From positions 1 to 14,984 of the forward strand of contig LSSN01003052.1 in NCBI GenBank assembly GCA_001970855.1: 14,984 nucleotides of DNA, given 5' to 3'. A program made the position numbers and the translations under genes. Under the pieces are notes generated by a model that did no database searches, was not told where the DNA came from, and saw only the letters and a program-made list of their open reading frames with translations. Source of the stretch: Smittium culicis (lineage: Eukaryota > Kickxellomycota > Harpellomycetes > Harpellales > Legeriomycetaceae). Of the stretch, positions 1-8,453 are shown piece after piece (positions within the stretch are counted from its first letter, which is position 1; every line of letters begins with the position of its first letter).

Positions 1-418
1 TTAATAAATTTTATTATGATTTTCGCTGTATTTTATCGAAGTGCTCCTTTTTATTACCATCTATAATCGAGTAATTATTCAATTTCAAATCTGTTTTATT
101 CATCCTTGAATTGAAAAATAAAAAAAATTCTTACATTGCGTAATTTTCCACAAGTATGAGGATAAATAAAAGCACATGCCATTTGATATGCTTATAAGGT
201 ATAATCAAGAGTTTTTATTTGATATGGATTTGTTGTTAGGCCAATAAACTTGTGCGATATCAAATTATCGATAAAATTGGTGTGAGATTAAAAAAAAAAG
301 TAGGTATTCCGCAGTTCCATTAAATTAGCAGCAATATAAACGAAACTAGTTGATGGGAGATAATTGAGACTATCTTTTATCCTATACAGTTTATTTATTA
401 AAAGATAATAGCTGAGTT
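1..418. other. Intergenic DNA upstream of the dioxygenase gene
   Basis: This AT-rich stretch has no convincing reading frame on either strand and no RNA gene that I recognise. The segment just before the gene contains A/T-rich TATA-like stretches, for example around 190-205. It also has a possible 3' splice-site-like CAG near 389, which could mean a 5' untranslated intron, but nothing decides that. An in-frame TGA at 413-415, two codons before the ATG, shows that coding cannot extend upstream without splicing. Confidence 0.5.
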
Positions 419-943
419 ATGAGAGCTTATTATTATAAAGAAGATGACAGCGATATGTGCAGCCCGCACGACAGCGGTACTCCAATCAACGAAGAAGAAT
501 TGAGCCGTGTCGGAGTCGTCTACTACCAAATCGATGTGGACAGTGGTATGGACCGAATCAACGATATTTGCGCCGAGAGAAATTACAAGAGCCGCGATAT
601 CGTCAGGATAAATCGCGAGGAGATGCACGAGTTGGACGCGAAGCTTGATGTTTTCTTCACCGAACATTTCCACGAGGACGAAGAAATCAGGCTCATTCTC
701 GATGGGTGCGGATACTTTGATTTAAGGAGCAGTGATGACAAATGGATCCGCATACTCGTCGAGAAAGGTGATTTGCTCATCCTGCCTGCCGGAATATACC
801 ACCGCTTCACCACAACTCAAGACAAACGCATTGTTGCCATGAGACTGTTCAAGGAAAATCCGAAATGGATCGCTATCAACAGAAACGAAAATCCTGTACA
901 CAACCCGTTCAGAAACGATTATGTCAGCCAGTACTTGTCTTGA
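419..943 (+). CDS. ADI1: Acireductone dioxygenase (methionine salvage), ARD/ADI1 family
   Basis: This 174-residue protein of the cupin-fold acireductone dioxygenase family is cytosolic or nuclear. In the methionine salvage pathway the family oxidises the acireductone 1,2-dihydroxy-5-(methylthio)pent-1-en-3-one. The Fe(II) form yields the keto-acid precursor of methionine plus formate, and the Ni form gives an off-pathway reaction. The metal site is intact: an HxHxxxE motif with H83, H85 and E89 in the stretch EHFHEDEEIR, and H128 in LPAGIYHRF. The family block LDGCGYFDLRS..DKWIRI lies between them at about 94-112. Length matches the human and yeast proteins (about 179 aa), and the N-terminal MRAYYY and ERNY blocks are also typical. 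The start is fixed by an in-frame TGA six bases upstream. The frame is a single exon. Base composition is near 47-48% G+C in two 60-base lines that I counted, well above the flanks, which may reflect codon bias for high expression. Confidence is high. Confidence 0.96.
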   Translation: MRAYYYKEDDSDMCSPHDSGTPINEEELSRVGVVYYQIDVDSGMDRINDICAERNYKSRDIVRINREEMHELDAKLDVFFTEHFHEDEEIRLILDGCGYFDLRSSDDKWIRILVEKGDLLILPAGIYHRFTTTQDKRIVAMRLFKENPKWIAINRNENPVHNPFRNDYVSQYLS

Positions 944-1150
944 TCTCTCCTATACCCACCCCCTCATCCCCCCATCTATCCTCTACTGATTCTGCATCTT
1001 ATCTGAAGCTTGTTTTTCTTTTCACATTTAGCTTTCTTGTATAAGCTCGTTATTCTGACACTGTCAAAACCCTATTCGCTTTATTTTTTAATTTAAATTT
1101 TAAATTTTTGCCAATTGACTTTTAGCGCTATATTAATTTATGTGTTTATC

Positions 1151-1156
1151 AATAAA
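1151..1156 (+). terminator. Candidate poly(A) signal of the dioxygenase gene
   Basis: An AATAAA hexamer lies 207 bases after the stop at 941-943 and is followed by further AAATAAAG. It matches the eukaryotic polyadenylation signal. In DNA this AT-rich the hexamer also occurs by chance, so the position is suggestive only. Confidence 0.35.
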
Positions 1157-1780
1157 AATAAAGTCATTATACACTTTCTTTTTTAATGATTCTATCACTC
1201 ACAGTAATAATGGATCAAGTCATTATAGATTCTCACATTTTCGTACTCGTAATATGATTTTTGATGGATAAAAAAAATACTATTATATAATTTATTTAAT
1301 ATCAGATAAATCAATACCAACTAAAGATGATTTTTTATTTATAGAATTTTTATGATACCTCTGGATGGTTCTAAATTAAGTATTATATTTACAATTGATT
1401 AATTATATATGATATGATATGTATAGTATAAATACTTTATTTTTTTTGGTTTTATTATTATATTATTTTTTTTCTTTTAAAAGGGGTGTGTGGATTATTT
1501 TGAGTAAATTAAGTAAAGTAAAGCGGAAATAACAAGGCTCAATTTTTTTTTTATAAAAAAAAATAAATAAACGTAAATGTAAATGTAAAACCAGTTAACG
1601 GCTGAATCATACAAATTTAAAGCAAGACCAGCATGAGTGCGTGGAAGGGATAGATTTTTTTTTTAATGATTTTTTAATATAATATACACGGAATATGATG
1701 GGTGAAAAAAGTGGGAAGTGATGAGAGGTTTATGTTGACGAAAACGAAGAACGATGGAGTCAGTTAAATATGTAAACATA

Positions 1781-1786
1781 TTTATT
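1781..1786 (-). terminator. Candidate poly(A) signal of the Cid-type gene
   Basis: TTTATT on the + strand reads AATAAA on the - strand. It lies about 87 bases downstream of the stop codon that ends at 1873, a usual distance for a fungal 3' end. Chance occurrence cannot be excluded in this composition. Confidence 0.35.
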
Positions 1787-1872
1787 CTTTCATTTGTTTT
1801 TATGAGTTTCTATAATATTGTATGATTTGATTATATTTATAGGTGAAGTTGAAAAAAGTCTTCCAGTTAGAG

Positions 1873-4734
1873 TCACAAATATTTTAGCGATAAATGACTG
1901 TTTTTCATAGATTCGATTAGTCCTTGTGGCTCGCAGTCTTTATCGCTAGCAAACGAAAAACCTTCGTAGGTATTGCTGTTATTTTTTGTACTGCTTGATG
2001 AGCTAGTAGTTCCAACAGATTTTGTGGAGTCTGTATCTGATGATTGGGTGCTCGAATCATTCAAATGGAAAGGGACATTTTGTTTTCCAAAACTGTATTT
2101 AGTATTACTTGCATCGTTTGGTGTAATGCATTCAAGAATGCTTGGTGAGGAGTGGTGGCGGAAGTGTTTATTGTTTTTATTTAGAGAGCGCGACATGAGT
2201 TTAATGTAGTATGGGTGTGAAAATTCATAGTTGCTGCTATTATACACTAATCTTGAATCTATACATGGTTCAACAATGAGAGTTTTGTAAGACAAATTTA
2301 GGTTACCTTTTGAAGGCAATGTAGAGTTTGAATGATTATAATTATAGCCAGAGTTAAGGTTATGGTAATTGATGTTATTTCCATTTATAGAATTAATATA
2401 AGATTTATATTTGGTACTGTGACTTTTTTTATGGGTCAAACTTCTTCTGATGTTGTAATCTGACGAAAGGGAGTTTGCGACCAATGAGCCTAAAACACAT
2501 GTTGGAAGATGGTTTTTTATGGGTAGGCTGGGATAATTTGGGTTTGAAGCTATGGATGGGCAGTAGCAAATGCTCGAGGCTAACGCTGATATCGATAATC
2601 GCTTTCCATTTTTCGTCATGGAATTTGTTAAGTTTATAGCAGGATTTGGTTTACTAAATATGTAGTTTGATAGTCTAAGTCTTTCCTGAGACTTTTTATA
2701 AAATGAAGTATGCGCTGAGTTATAATTAAAAGAGTTGTATGAGGGAGTTTTATCTATAAATGTATTGTTTTTGTAATTTTCAGGATGCTTAGAGTATTCA
2801 GGAGCGACTGTAGTAATTGGCGATTGTATAATAGGGGATAGGCTGCTATGCAGGTCAAAAGATTTGGAAATAACAGGACTGGTAGATAAAGTTTCTACTG
2901 AAAGGCTGCGTGTGTGTCCAATGTTATCTTGCAATAAACCATTTGGAGAGGAATTGATTTGAGCATCAATAGTCAAGTTAGATGAATTTAATTCTGAATT
3001 ACTTTTAGAGTGAGCGCTTTTGTTTATGGGGTAGCCGTATAATCGATCTTTAGAGGGGTTTATAGGGGGGCAAAACCTAGAACTTGAATGATTTCGCTCA
3101 ATTTCGAAAGAGAAACCTTTGTTTGAAGAGTTTTGTTTAGGTTGGCTTGAGTAAAATTTTTCGCAAACTTCGTATAGAGAGCCACCAGATTTTAGGATAT
3201 TGTGGGCACGGAGTATTTCGCTAAAAATTCCTTCGACAGCGTAGTGATTAGCACCATGGGCCAAGTTAAGCCAAGTGCTGAAAGGCTCTTCTATACATAG
3301 GATTTTTTTAGGGCGACCAATATCCCAGCCCTTTTCCTTTTTATCAAGGTATCTACCATGTCTTAAAGAAACAACTTTATTCAAGTAGTCGAATTCGGTT
3401 CCAAAATGTTTGAAGAATTCAAAAAGGAGCTCGCCGATTGATTCTTTGTTTTGATTTCCATAGCCGATTAGCTTAGATAAATTGTGGTTAAATTCAAGGT
3501 TAGGTTTTCGAGTTCTATAGTCTAATGTTGGATCGACATACGGGTTTTCAGTCGGGTGAAGGGTGGGTAAAATTGGAGGATTACGCATTTGTAGAAAAGA
3601 GAGTGCCAGGTTAACCCAGGAGTATGGGGATAGGGTACCACCAAAGGCGGCGTCATTGATCTCGCGTTGTTTTGCCCAATGTTTTATGACCATAGCAAAG
3701 GGTAGTGCGCGGGGGTCAATGGCGAGAAAGGTCTGAATCATTTTAGTATTGACTAAAGCAATAGTGTTATTGACATTGATATCAGAGCAGACTCGTCTAT
3801 TGGAGATATATAAATTAAAGAAGACAGGATTATAAATAAAGTTAAAAAGTAAGAGAAAAAAAATGGGAGAAAGATAATTGATAATGAAAAATTACAATTC
3901 AGGGTCAAATAGTTTAACAATTGGAACACGGGCGCGCGGAATACAGAAAGTTTTGATTGAGTATTTGCGAAGGGCTTTATTTAGGATAAGGATATTTTCT
4001 AGGGAGTGATCCTTTGTTATGAGGCAAATATCAACGTCGCTTGAAAATGTTCCTAGTCCATTGACAGAAGAGCCGAATACGCAAATTTCGACGTCAGAAT
4101 CAGGGAATTCGTTTTTAAGAATGTATGAGAGTTTAGATAAAAATTTCATTTTAACCTGACTGCTTTTATCAGTAGGTTGGAGAGCCTATAAAGTGGGGGA
4201 TAAAATAAAAAACAGTGAATTTTAAGAAAAATGAAAGTAAGAGGCTATTATAAAGTTAGGAAATACTTTGTTGAGATCAGAAATTTCGCAGGAGAGATTA
4301 TTGAGAAATTTCGAGTCGACATTGAAGGGGGAGGTGAGAGGGGGGACTGGGGAGATGTTGGCAGGGAGGTCAAAGCTAGCAGAGGGGGGGATATTTAATT
4401 GTATGGGAGAATATTTTTTTTTAAAGTTAAATTTTAAGTTATTATTTTTTTTAGAGTCATAGGAAGGTCTTTGTTGGTTAGTATTTTTTTGGGAGGGAAG
4501 GTTTTGGGGTTGAGAGGAATGCTGTTTTTGGTGTTTTTTTTGAGAGAAATTTTTTTTGATATTTTTTAGATTAGATTGGGAGTTGTGGGACTTGTTTTTG
4601 TAAAAAGATTTAGGGGCATCAGAGGATGGTGGGCCTTGGGAGAAAGATTTCCTTATGGAAGGATTTTTGCGGCTTTCGTAGGGAAGCTGGGAGGGGAATG
4701 TTGTGTGGTCGATGGGGTACAAGGAATCAGTCAT
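1873..4734 (-). CDS. Cid1/TENT-type terminal nucleotidyltransferase (poly(A)/poly(U) RNA polymerase), three exons
   Basis: Exons 4734-4267, 4185-3896 and 3796-1873 join into a frame of 893 residues. The family adds A or U residues to RNA 3' ends in RNA turnover or activation. Residues 1-130 are a basic low-complexity leader rich in K, Q, N and S. The nucleotidyltransferase core follows, with FGSSVNGLG at 193-201 and SDVDICL carrying catalytic D206 and D208. The third catalytic aspartate, D258 (CSDINVNN), lies just past the second splice junction. The central domain continues with MIQTFLAIDPR (from 272), the nucleotide-binding GTLSPY (306-311) and NPPILP. The PAP-associated motif ESIGELLFEFFKHFG is at 371-385 and LCIEEPF at 419-425. 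Residues 473-893 are a Ser/Asn-rich tail that looks disordered. The start is the first ATG after an in-frame TAA 15 bases upstream. The closest type is the long ascomycete Cid-like proteins. Substrate and nucleotide preference are not established. Confidence 0.9.
3797..3895 (-). other. Intron 2 of the Cid-type gene (99 nt, GT...AG)
   Basis: The donor is GTAATT after ...CCT GAA TT, and the acceptor is CCAATAG before ACGAGTCTGC, read on the - strand. The intron splits a leucine codon (L253) after its second base. Splicing turns two separate frames into VPIVKLFDPEL-RVCSDINVNN, the expected family sequence. Without splicing a TAA stop follows at once. The interior is T-rich, with TTTTTAAC and CTTTAAT as possible branch sites. 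Confidence 0.9.
4186..4266 (-). other. Intron 1 of the Cid-type gene (81 nt, GT...AG)
   Basis: The donor is GTATTT after ...CTC AAC AAA, and the acceptor is ACTTTATAG before GCTCTCCAA, both in phase 0 on the - strand. Splicing joins SCEISDLNK to ALQPTDKSSQVKMKFLSKLSYIL, which reads as the usual helix leading into the nucleotidyltransferase core. The M codon at 4149 is therefore internal (residue 169) and not a start. The intron ends in a long T-rich tract, as expected before a 3' splice site. Confidence 0.87.
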
Positions 4735-4873
4735 AGTAAATATAAATTAAGTAGAATTTGGGAGGAAAATGGCGTAGAGCTGAAGAGGGAAAATAGATAA
4801 AGAGGGTATTAAACTTTTAGGGGTATTGATTAATGGGAGCCAATTCGAAACCAAAAATAGAAATAGCTTAAAA

Positions 4874-4938
4874 GGGGGGCTAGTTGGGTGGAGGGGGGAG
4901 GATGAAGAGGGGGGGGAGGAGGAGGTGGAGGTGGATGT
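4874..4938. promoter_or_regulatory. Polypurine/G-run tract upstream of the Cid-type gene (CT-rich on the sense strand)
   Basis: The + strand has runs of six, three, six and eight G within 65 bases, ending in GGAGGTGGAGGTGG. The sense strand of the adjacent - strand gene is therefore a C/T tract, 140-204 bases before its ATG. CT-rich tracts are common in fungal core promoters and leaders. The G-runs on the template strand could also form a quadruplex or triplex. The function is inferred from position alone. Confidence 0.4.
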
Positions 4939-5141
4939 GTAATTGAAGTTTGAGAGATTATTACAATTGAAAGTGAGAATATTTAAATTATATTATTATT
5001 AGAGAGAATAAAAATAAAGCAAGCGACAAAGATTTGAATAATAGTAAAAATAAAAATAAAGAGCAATTCAATAAAATTGAGATAAGAGTGAATTTTTACA
5101 GAGAAGAAAGATTTTTGAAACTGTAGAAGAAAATAAAAGCT

Positions 5142-5299
5142 AAGATTTGATTTTAGAGTGTCGAAGATTTAATTTTAGAGAGTGTCAAAGATTTAATTTT
5201 AGAGAGTGTCAAAGATTTAATCCTAGAGTGTCAAATATTTAATTTTAGAGTGTCAAAGATTTAATAATAGAGTGCCAAAGATTTAATAATAGAGTGCCA
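5142..5299. repeat. Tandem array, seven copies of a 22-24 bp unit
   Basis: Seven adjacent units have lengths 22, 24, 24, 22, 22, 22 and 22, followed by a partial AAGATTA. Each is built as AAGATTTAATNNT followed by AGAGTGTCA or AGAGTGCCA. The 24-bp units carry an extra AG (AGAGAGTGTCA). The last two units are identical and share the T-to-C variant and an AATAAT core, which suggests recent local duplication. The unit length is not a multiple of three and there is no open frame, so this is a noncoding minisatellite. Confidence 0.95.
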
Positions 5300-5558
5300 A
5301 AGATTAAGCTAAAACAGTTTATGCTGGCATTTAGGTCGCCATTTCATCAATTAAAAAAAAAGTTTATTAGTAAGGGCTTGAACGACATGAATCTGAATAT
5401 CTGGATTGGCGCATAAATTTAGAAGGTCAGCTATTGGCTAAATATATGTTTTTTTGGGTAAATATAGTATTTTGAGTTAATCAGCCAGTCATATGCAGGG
5501 AAATGAGTTTTAGCGCAGTTTCATGGAGCAAATGTCTCCCTTCTCCATTTCTGCATTT

Positions 5559-5804
5559 GGGAGATTCTTTATGAAGGAGTCATTTTATAGTGATAAGTGT
5601 TGCAGTGTAGGAATTTGAATTAAAAAATTATAGCCAATGAGCAAAATCATTTCTTTTTCATAGCAAATAAAAATTTTACAATTAAAAGAATAAATAGAAA
5701 AAACGAAACGCCTTTTCAATGCCGCCAATAACATTTACATTTTTTATTGTCCAAGCCAATAATATTAAAGTGCAACAAAGTGCTCTCTTCGTTCAGAATC
5801 CCCC
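5559..5804 (-). mobile_element. Complete 246-bp nonautonomous inverted-repeat element (MITE-like), copy A
   Basis: The left end GGGAGATTCTTTATGAAG and the inverted right end GGGGGATTCTGAACGAAG match at 19 of the first 28 positions. ATTT flanks both sides (5555-5558 and 5805-5808), which looks like a 4-bp target duplication. Read on the - strand, it aligns end to end with the copy at 12722-12965. There is no coding capacity, so any transposase must be elsewhere. A 4-bp ATTT duplication argues against Tc1/mariner (TA), piggyBac (TTAA) and hAT (8 bp). I do not assign a superfamily. Confidence 0.8.
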
Positions 5805-5930
5805 ATTTGGCTTGTAAACCCCTACAAGCTTCACCAGTACCCACTAGGCTGGCAGTATTTTCAACGCGTGTAATTAAAATATATAGAGCCACGCTTCTCC
5901 ATCGCCATTAGTTCACAGCGCCATGTCTAC

Positions 5931-6094
5931 TCTTAATTTGGTTGTTCATAGCTCCATCGCTGCTCAATTATTCTTAATTTGGTTGTCAATAGCTCCATCA
6001 CTGCCTGATTATTCTTAATTTGGTTGTTCATAGCTCCATCACTGCCTGATCATTCTCAATTTGGCTATTAGCAGCTCCATTACTGCTTGATTAT
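5931..6094. repeat. Tandem array, four copies of a 41-bp unit
   Basis: Four units of exactly 41 bp start at 5931, 5972, 6013 and 6054. Each opens with TCTTAATTTGG (TCTCAATTTGG in the last), contains AGCTCCAT and ends near TGATTAT. The middle two are closest to each other and the fourth is the most diverged. A half-unit-like stretch (GTTCACAGCGCCATG) precedes the array at about 5911. Since 41 is not a multiple of three and stops occur, the array is noncoding. Confidence 0.93.
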
Positions 6095-7448
6095 CCATAG
6101 CCTATTGTTGTAGTCACATTAACATATAGTGGGCCGTTCTCCAATTGGCAAGTAGATGCTATAACAGATTTTGAATTCGGCGAATAAATCAAATCGAGCG
6201 TGTGATTGGCCGAATTATCTGACGAATAATTTAGTTCGTAAATAATGGGCTGAGCAAAATCGAATACAGATAATGAAAAGCAAACAAATTAGATGTATGC
6301 TGGTAATTATAGCTTGTTGATTTTGGCGGTTTTTTTAGCTTTGCATCAAAGGTTCCGAAATGATAAACTGCCCCAATCAAAAATAATTACCATCGCCTTT
6401 ACTCATTAGAGTCTATAAACAACCCAACATATCTTCAAAACGCCTCTAATTCATCTCCAGAATCAGCCCAATTTATAGCGCGAGTCTGTAAAGATCCGCA
6501 GGGGGTAATTGTATTTTTCCCTAACTGAATTGTCTAGCAATTGGTTCTAACTGATATCCACTAATTAACCTCTATTTTCTAGCTCTCATCAATTTAGCAT
6601 ACTTAAATTACTAAATCCAAGATCTACAAGTTTTCAGCTATTCAGCCAGTAATGAAGTGCCCTATGACCAATGGTACCTGTTTCCCCTAAAAAAAACTTA
6701 CCTACAAGTCCAGTCATATCAACCCTAGCCATGCGTTCCCTATTCACCTCCGCCCCGGCCAACTGTACTGTTAATCAGCTGAAGAATTCTCCTCTAATAT
6801 GCGGCTTTCTTCGCTCTAGCAATACAAACTATTCTTAAAATATCATACCAGCTGCTCCACAAGCTCCTGAATAGGCCTGCCAATTTACTCCGCTAATTTC
6901 CACTGCCAAATAGCTTTTTCCCAAATTAATTACAAACAAATAGTATGAGCCAACCAGCAGATACTCTTCGCTAATAACAAATTATAGCACAAGATTACTG
7001 GCTATTAATCAATACAAGACCACTCATCTTGAAATACAATTCTTAATTTATTGGCGTAAATTGTTTATTCTACTGATTTCTTTCATACCATTCCCAGTAA
7101 ATAATTACTAAGAATTTATTAATACTTGGTATTATTGACCCAGTAAAAAAAGTAATTAAACGAGTAGCTTTACCATGTGTCCGCACAAAAATAACCAAGC
7201 GCTTAATTTCTCTGGTGTTACTAGATATAGGAAACTCTTAGGTCAAACGTACTTTTATCCTTAGATTTTCTATTTGCTTATTTTAATTAAGTAAATCTAT
7301 TGGCTGTAACTCATAATTCATTCGATGATAATCTCTAAGCAAGCCTTACCAATAAAGGCAGCGCTTAAAAATTGGAAAATCTTGTTAGTAAAAGCTTCGG
7401 ACCTCGAAATAATCTCTTATATTCAAATCAAGATTCATAATTTTTTAA

Positions 7449-7665
7449 AGACTCTGAGCGAAGAGAGCACTTAGTTGCAGCACAAAGTTATTGGATAGTT
7501 TAATATAAATATTTTTTATTATTGGAGGAATTAGAGTGCCACTTTGATTTTTACTTCTATTTATATCTCTCAGAAATTATTATTTGCTACATAAAAAGCT
7601 ATTTTTTTATTCATTGACTATTTATTTTTATTCGACTTTGAGCACTTTAACACAATATGCCCAAA
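7449..7665 (+). mobile_element. Degenerate copy B of the inverted-repeat element family
   Basis: The sequence GACTCTGAGCGAAGAGAGCAC followed by TTAGTTGCAG matches the left part of the element, and ATTATTGGAGGAATT, TTTGATTTTTACTTCTATTTATAT and TTTGCTACATAAAAA keep its internal order. The left GGGGGATT terminus and the right CATAAAGAATC terminus are eroded, so the ends are approximate and no target duplication can be read. Confidence 0.6.
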
Positions 7666-8396
7666 AGCGTTTTCCTCGTGTAGAGCAGCATATCAATTGT
7701 AAAACAGAGATGATATATACTCGGTCCAATAATATAAAGACATTATTAATTACAAATTTTATCAACTAAAAAAATTAAATCAATTAAGCCCAACAACCTC
7801 AAAATCCAAAAATAAATGTACCCTTAAAAAAGTTTATTTTTGTACCAAAAATTAAGTGTCAATTCTCTACAAGCCACATTTTCTCACCCTAAAGCTATCA
7901 AAGTAGATTTCAAAATTATACTCATATACATTCCATAAATACAATTATATCCTTTTTTATAATCGCAATTTATATCTAGGTAGCCTCTTATCGCCATTTC
8001 TTATTTACTTTTACATTTTGCCCCTCATATTCTAATCATTAGCAATTATGTATAGCTTAATAACATCTCAAGATTAGCCAATTCCAAATAAATGTACATT
8101 CAAGAATTTAATGGTCAATATTATAACTGATATAATTATAATTCTTTGTGATCGCTTATCTATTACTTTAATTACTCCAAAAAAAAACTTTGTCTAATAG
8201 AACGTTCACTAATAGCCTATATCTTCTTCTTATACCCTCTTTTTTTATTATTATATCCAATGTTTTATGGTCAAAAGAGTTTGAAAAATCATTACAATGC
8301 AGCAGCAATATTTTTCTATAAAAGTAATTTATAAATCAGTCTTATTGTTTAATTATGCTTTTAATCAAGTTTAGCTGTATTAATAATGTAAAAACT

Positions 8397-8402
8397 TTAT
8401 TA
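8397..8402 (-). terminator. Candidate poly(A) signal of the rhomboid-like gene
   Basis: TTTATT on + reads AATAAA on the - strand, about 52 bases after the TGA stop at 8456-8454. The spacing suits a short fungal 3' untranslated region. It may be chance in this AT-rich DNA. Confidence 0.35.
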
Positions 8403-8453
8403 TTTTTAATTTATATATGGAAAATGCCTGAAAAATATAGATATCTGGTTTTT

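Larger units (their letters stand above)
944..1872. other. Convergent intergenic region between the dioxygenase and Cid genes
   Basis: The two genes converge on this 929-bp stretch, so it should hold both 3' untranslated regions. It begins with a C-rich segment (about 950-985) right after the dioxygenase stop. Most of the rest is A/T homopolymer runs. A short direct repeat of GTAAAT (about 2.5 units) lies near 1573-1587. A nine-base repeat, GTCATTATA, occurs at about 1163 and 1219. I see no open frame, RNA gene or mobile element. Confidence 0.5.
4939..8453. other. Gene-free repeat-bearing region, about 3.5 kb
   Basis: No reading frame here resembles a protein, and the longest open stretch (7584-7769) is only 61 codons and overlaps a repeat relic. 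I found no tRNA or rRNA. The region holds the 22-24 bp tandem array, the complete 246-bp inverted-repeat element, the 41-bp tandem array and the degenerate element copy, all listed separately. The stretch 6100-7400 is less AT-rich than its surroundings and strongly C-biased on the + strand, but I see no coding remains in it. Stretch 7770-8450 is plain AT-rich DNA. Confidence 0.6.

Noticed and set aside
398..813. Antisense and alternative-frame open frames over the dioxygenase gene
   Set aside because: They lie opposite or across a clear conserved gene, and their translations show no family features.
4149..4151. ATG inside exon 2 of the Cid-type gene as a separate start
   Set aside because: The frame continues upstream to a good 3' splice site and joins exon 1 in phase, adding family-like sequence. 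Codon 169 is therefore internal.
4780..4800. A pyrimidine tract ending in CAG on the - strand as the 3' splice site of a leader intron of the Cid-type gene
   Set aside because: The sequence fits, but no donor or upstream exon can be identified and the coding start is unaffected.
4836..4855. A GGTTTCGAATTGG-like stretch on the - strand as a tRNA B box
   Set aside because: It departs from the GGTTCGANNCC consensus, and no A box or cloverleaf can be placed around it.
5142..6094. Tandem arrays as a CRISPR locus
   Set aside because: The units are contiguous with no unique spacers, there are no cas genes, and the DNA is eukaryotic.
5292..7546. Shared AGAGTGCCA in the 22-bp array and in element copy B as common origin
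   Set aside because: Only about nine bases agree and the flanking bases differ, so chance is enough to explain it.
7584..7769. 61-codon open frame
   Set aside because: It overlaps degenerate element copy B, has random-looking composition and shows no recognisable motif.
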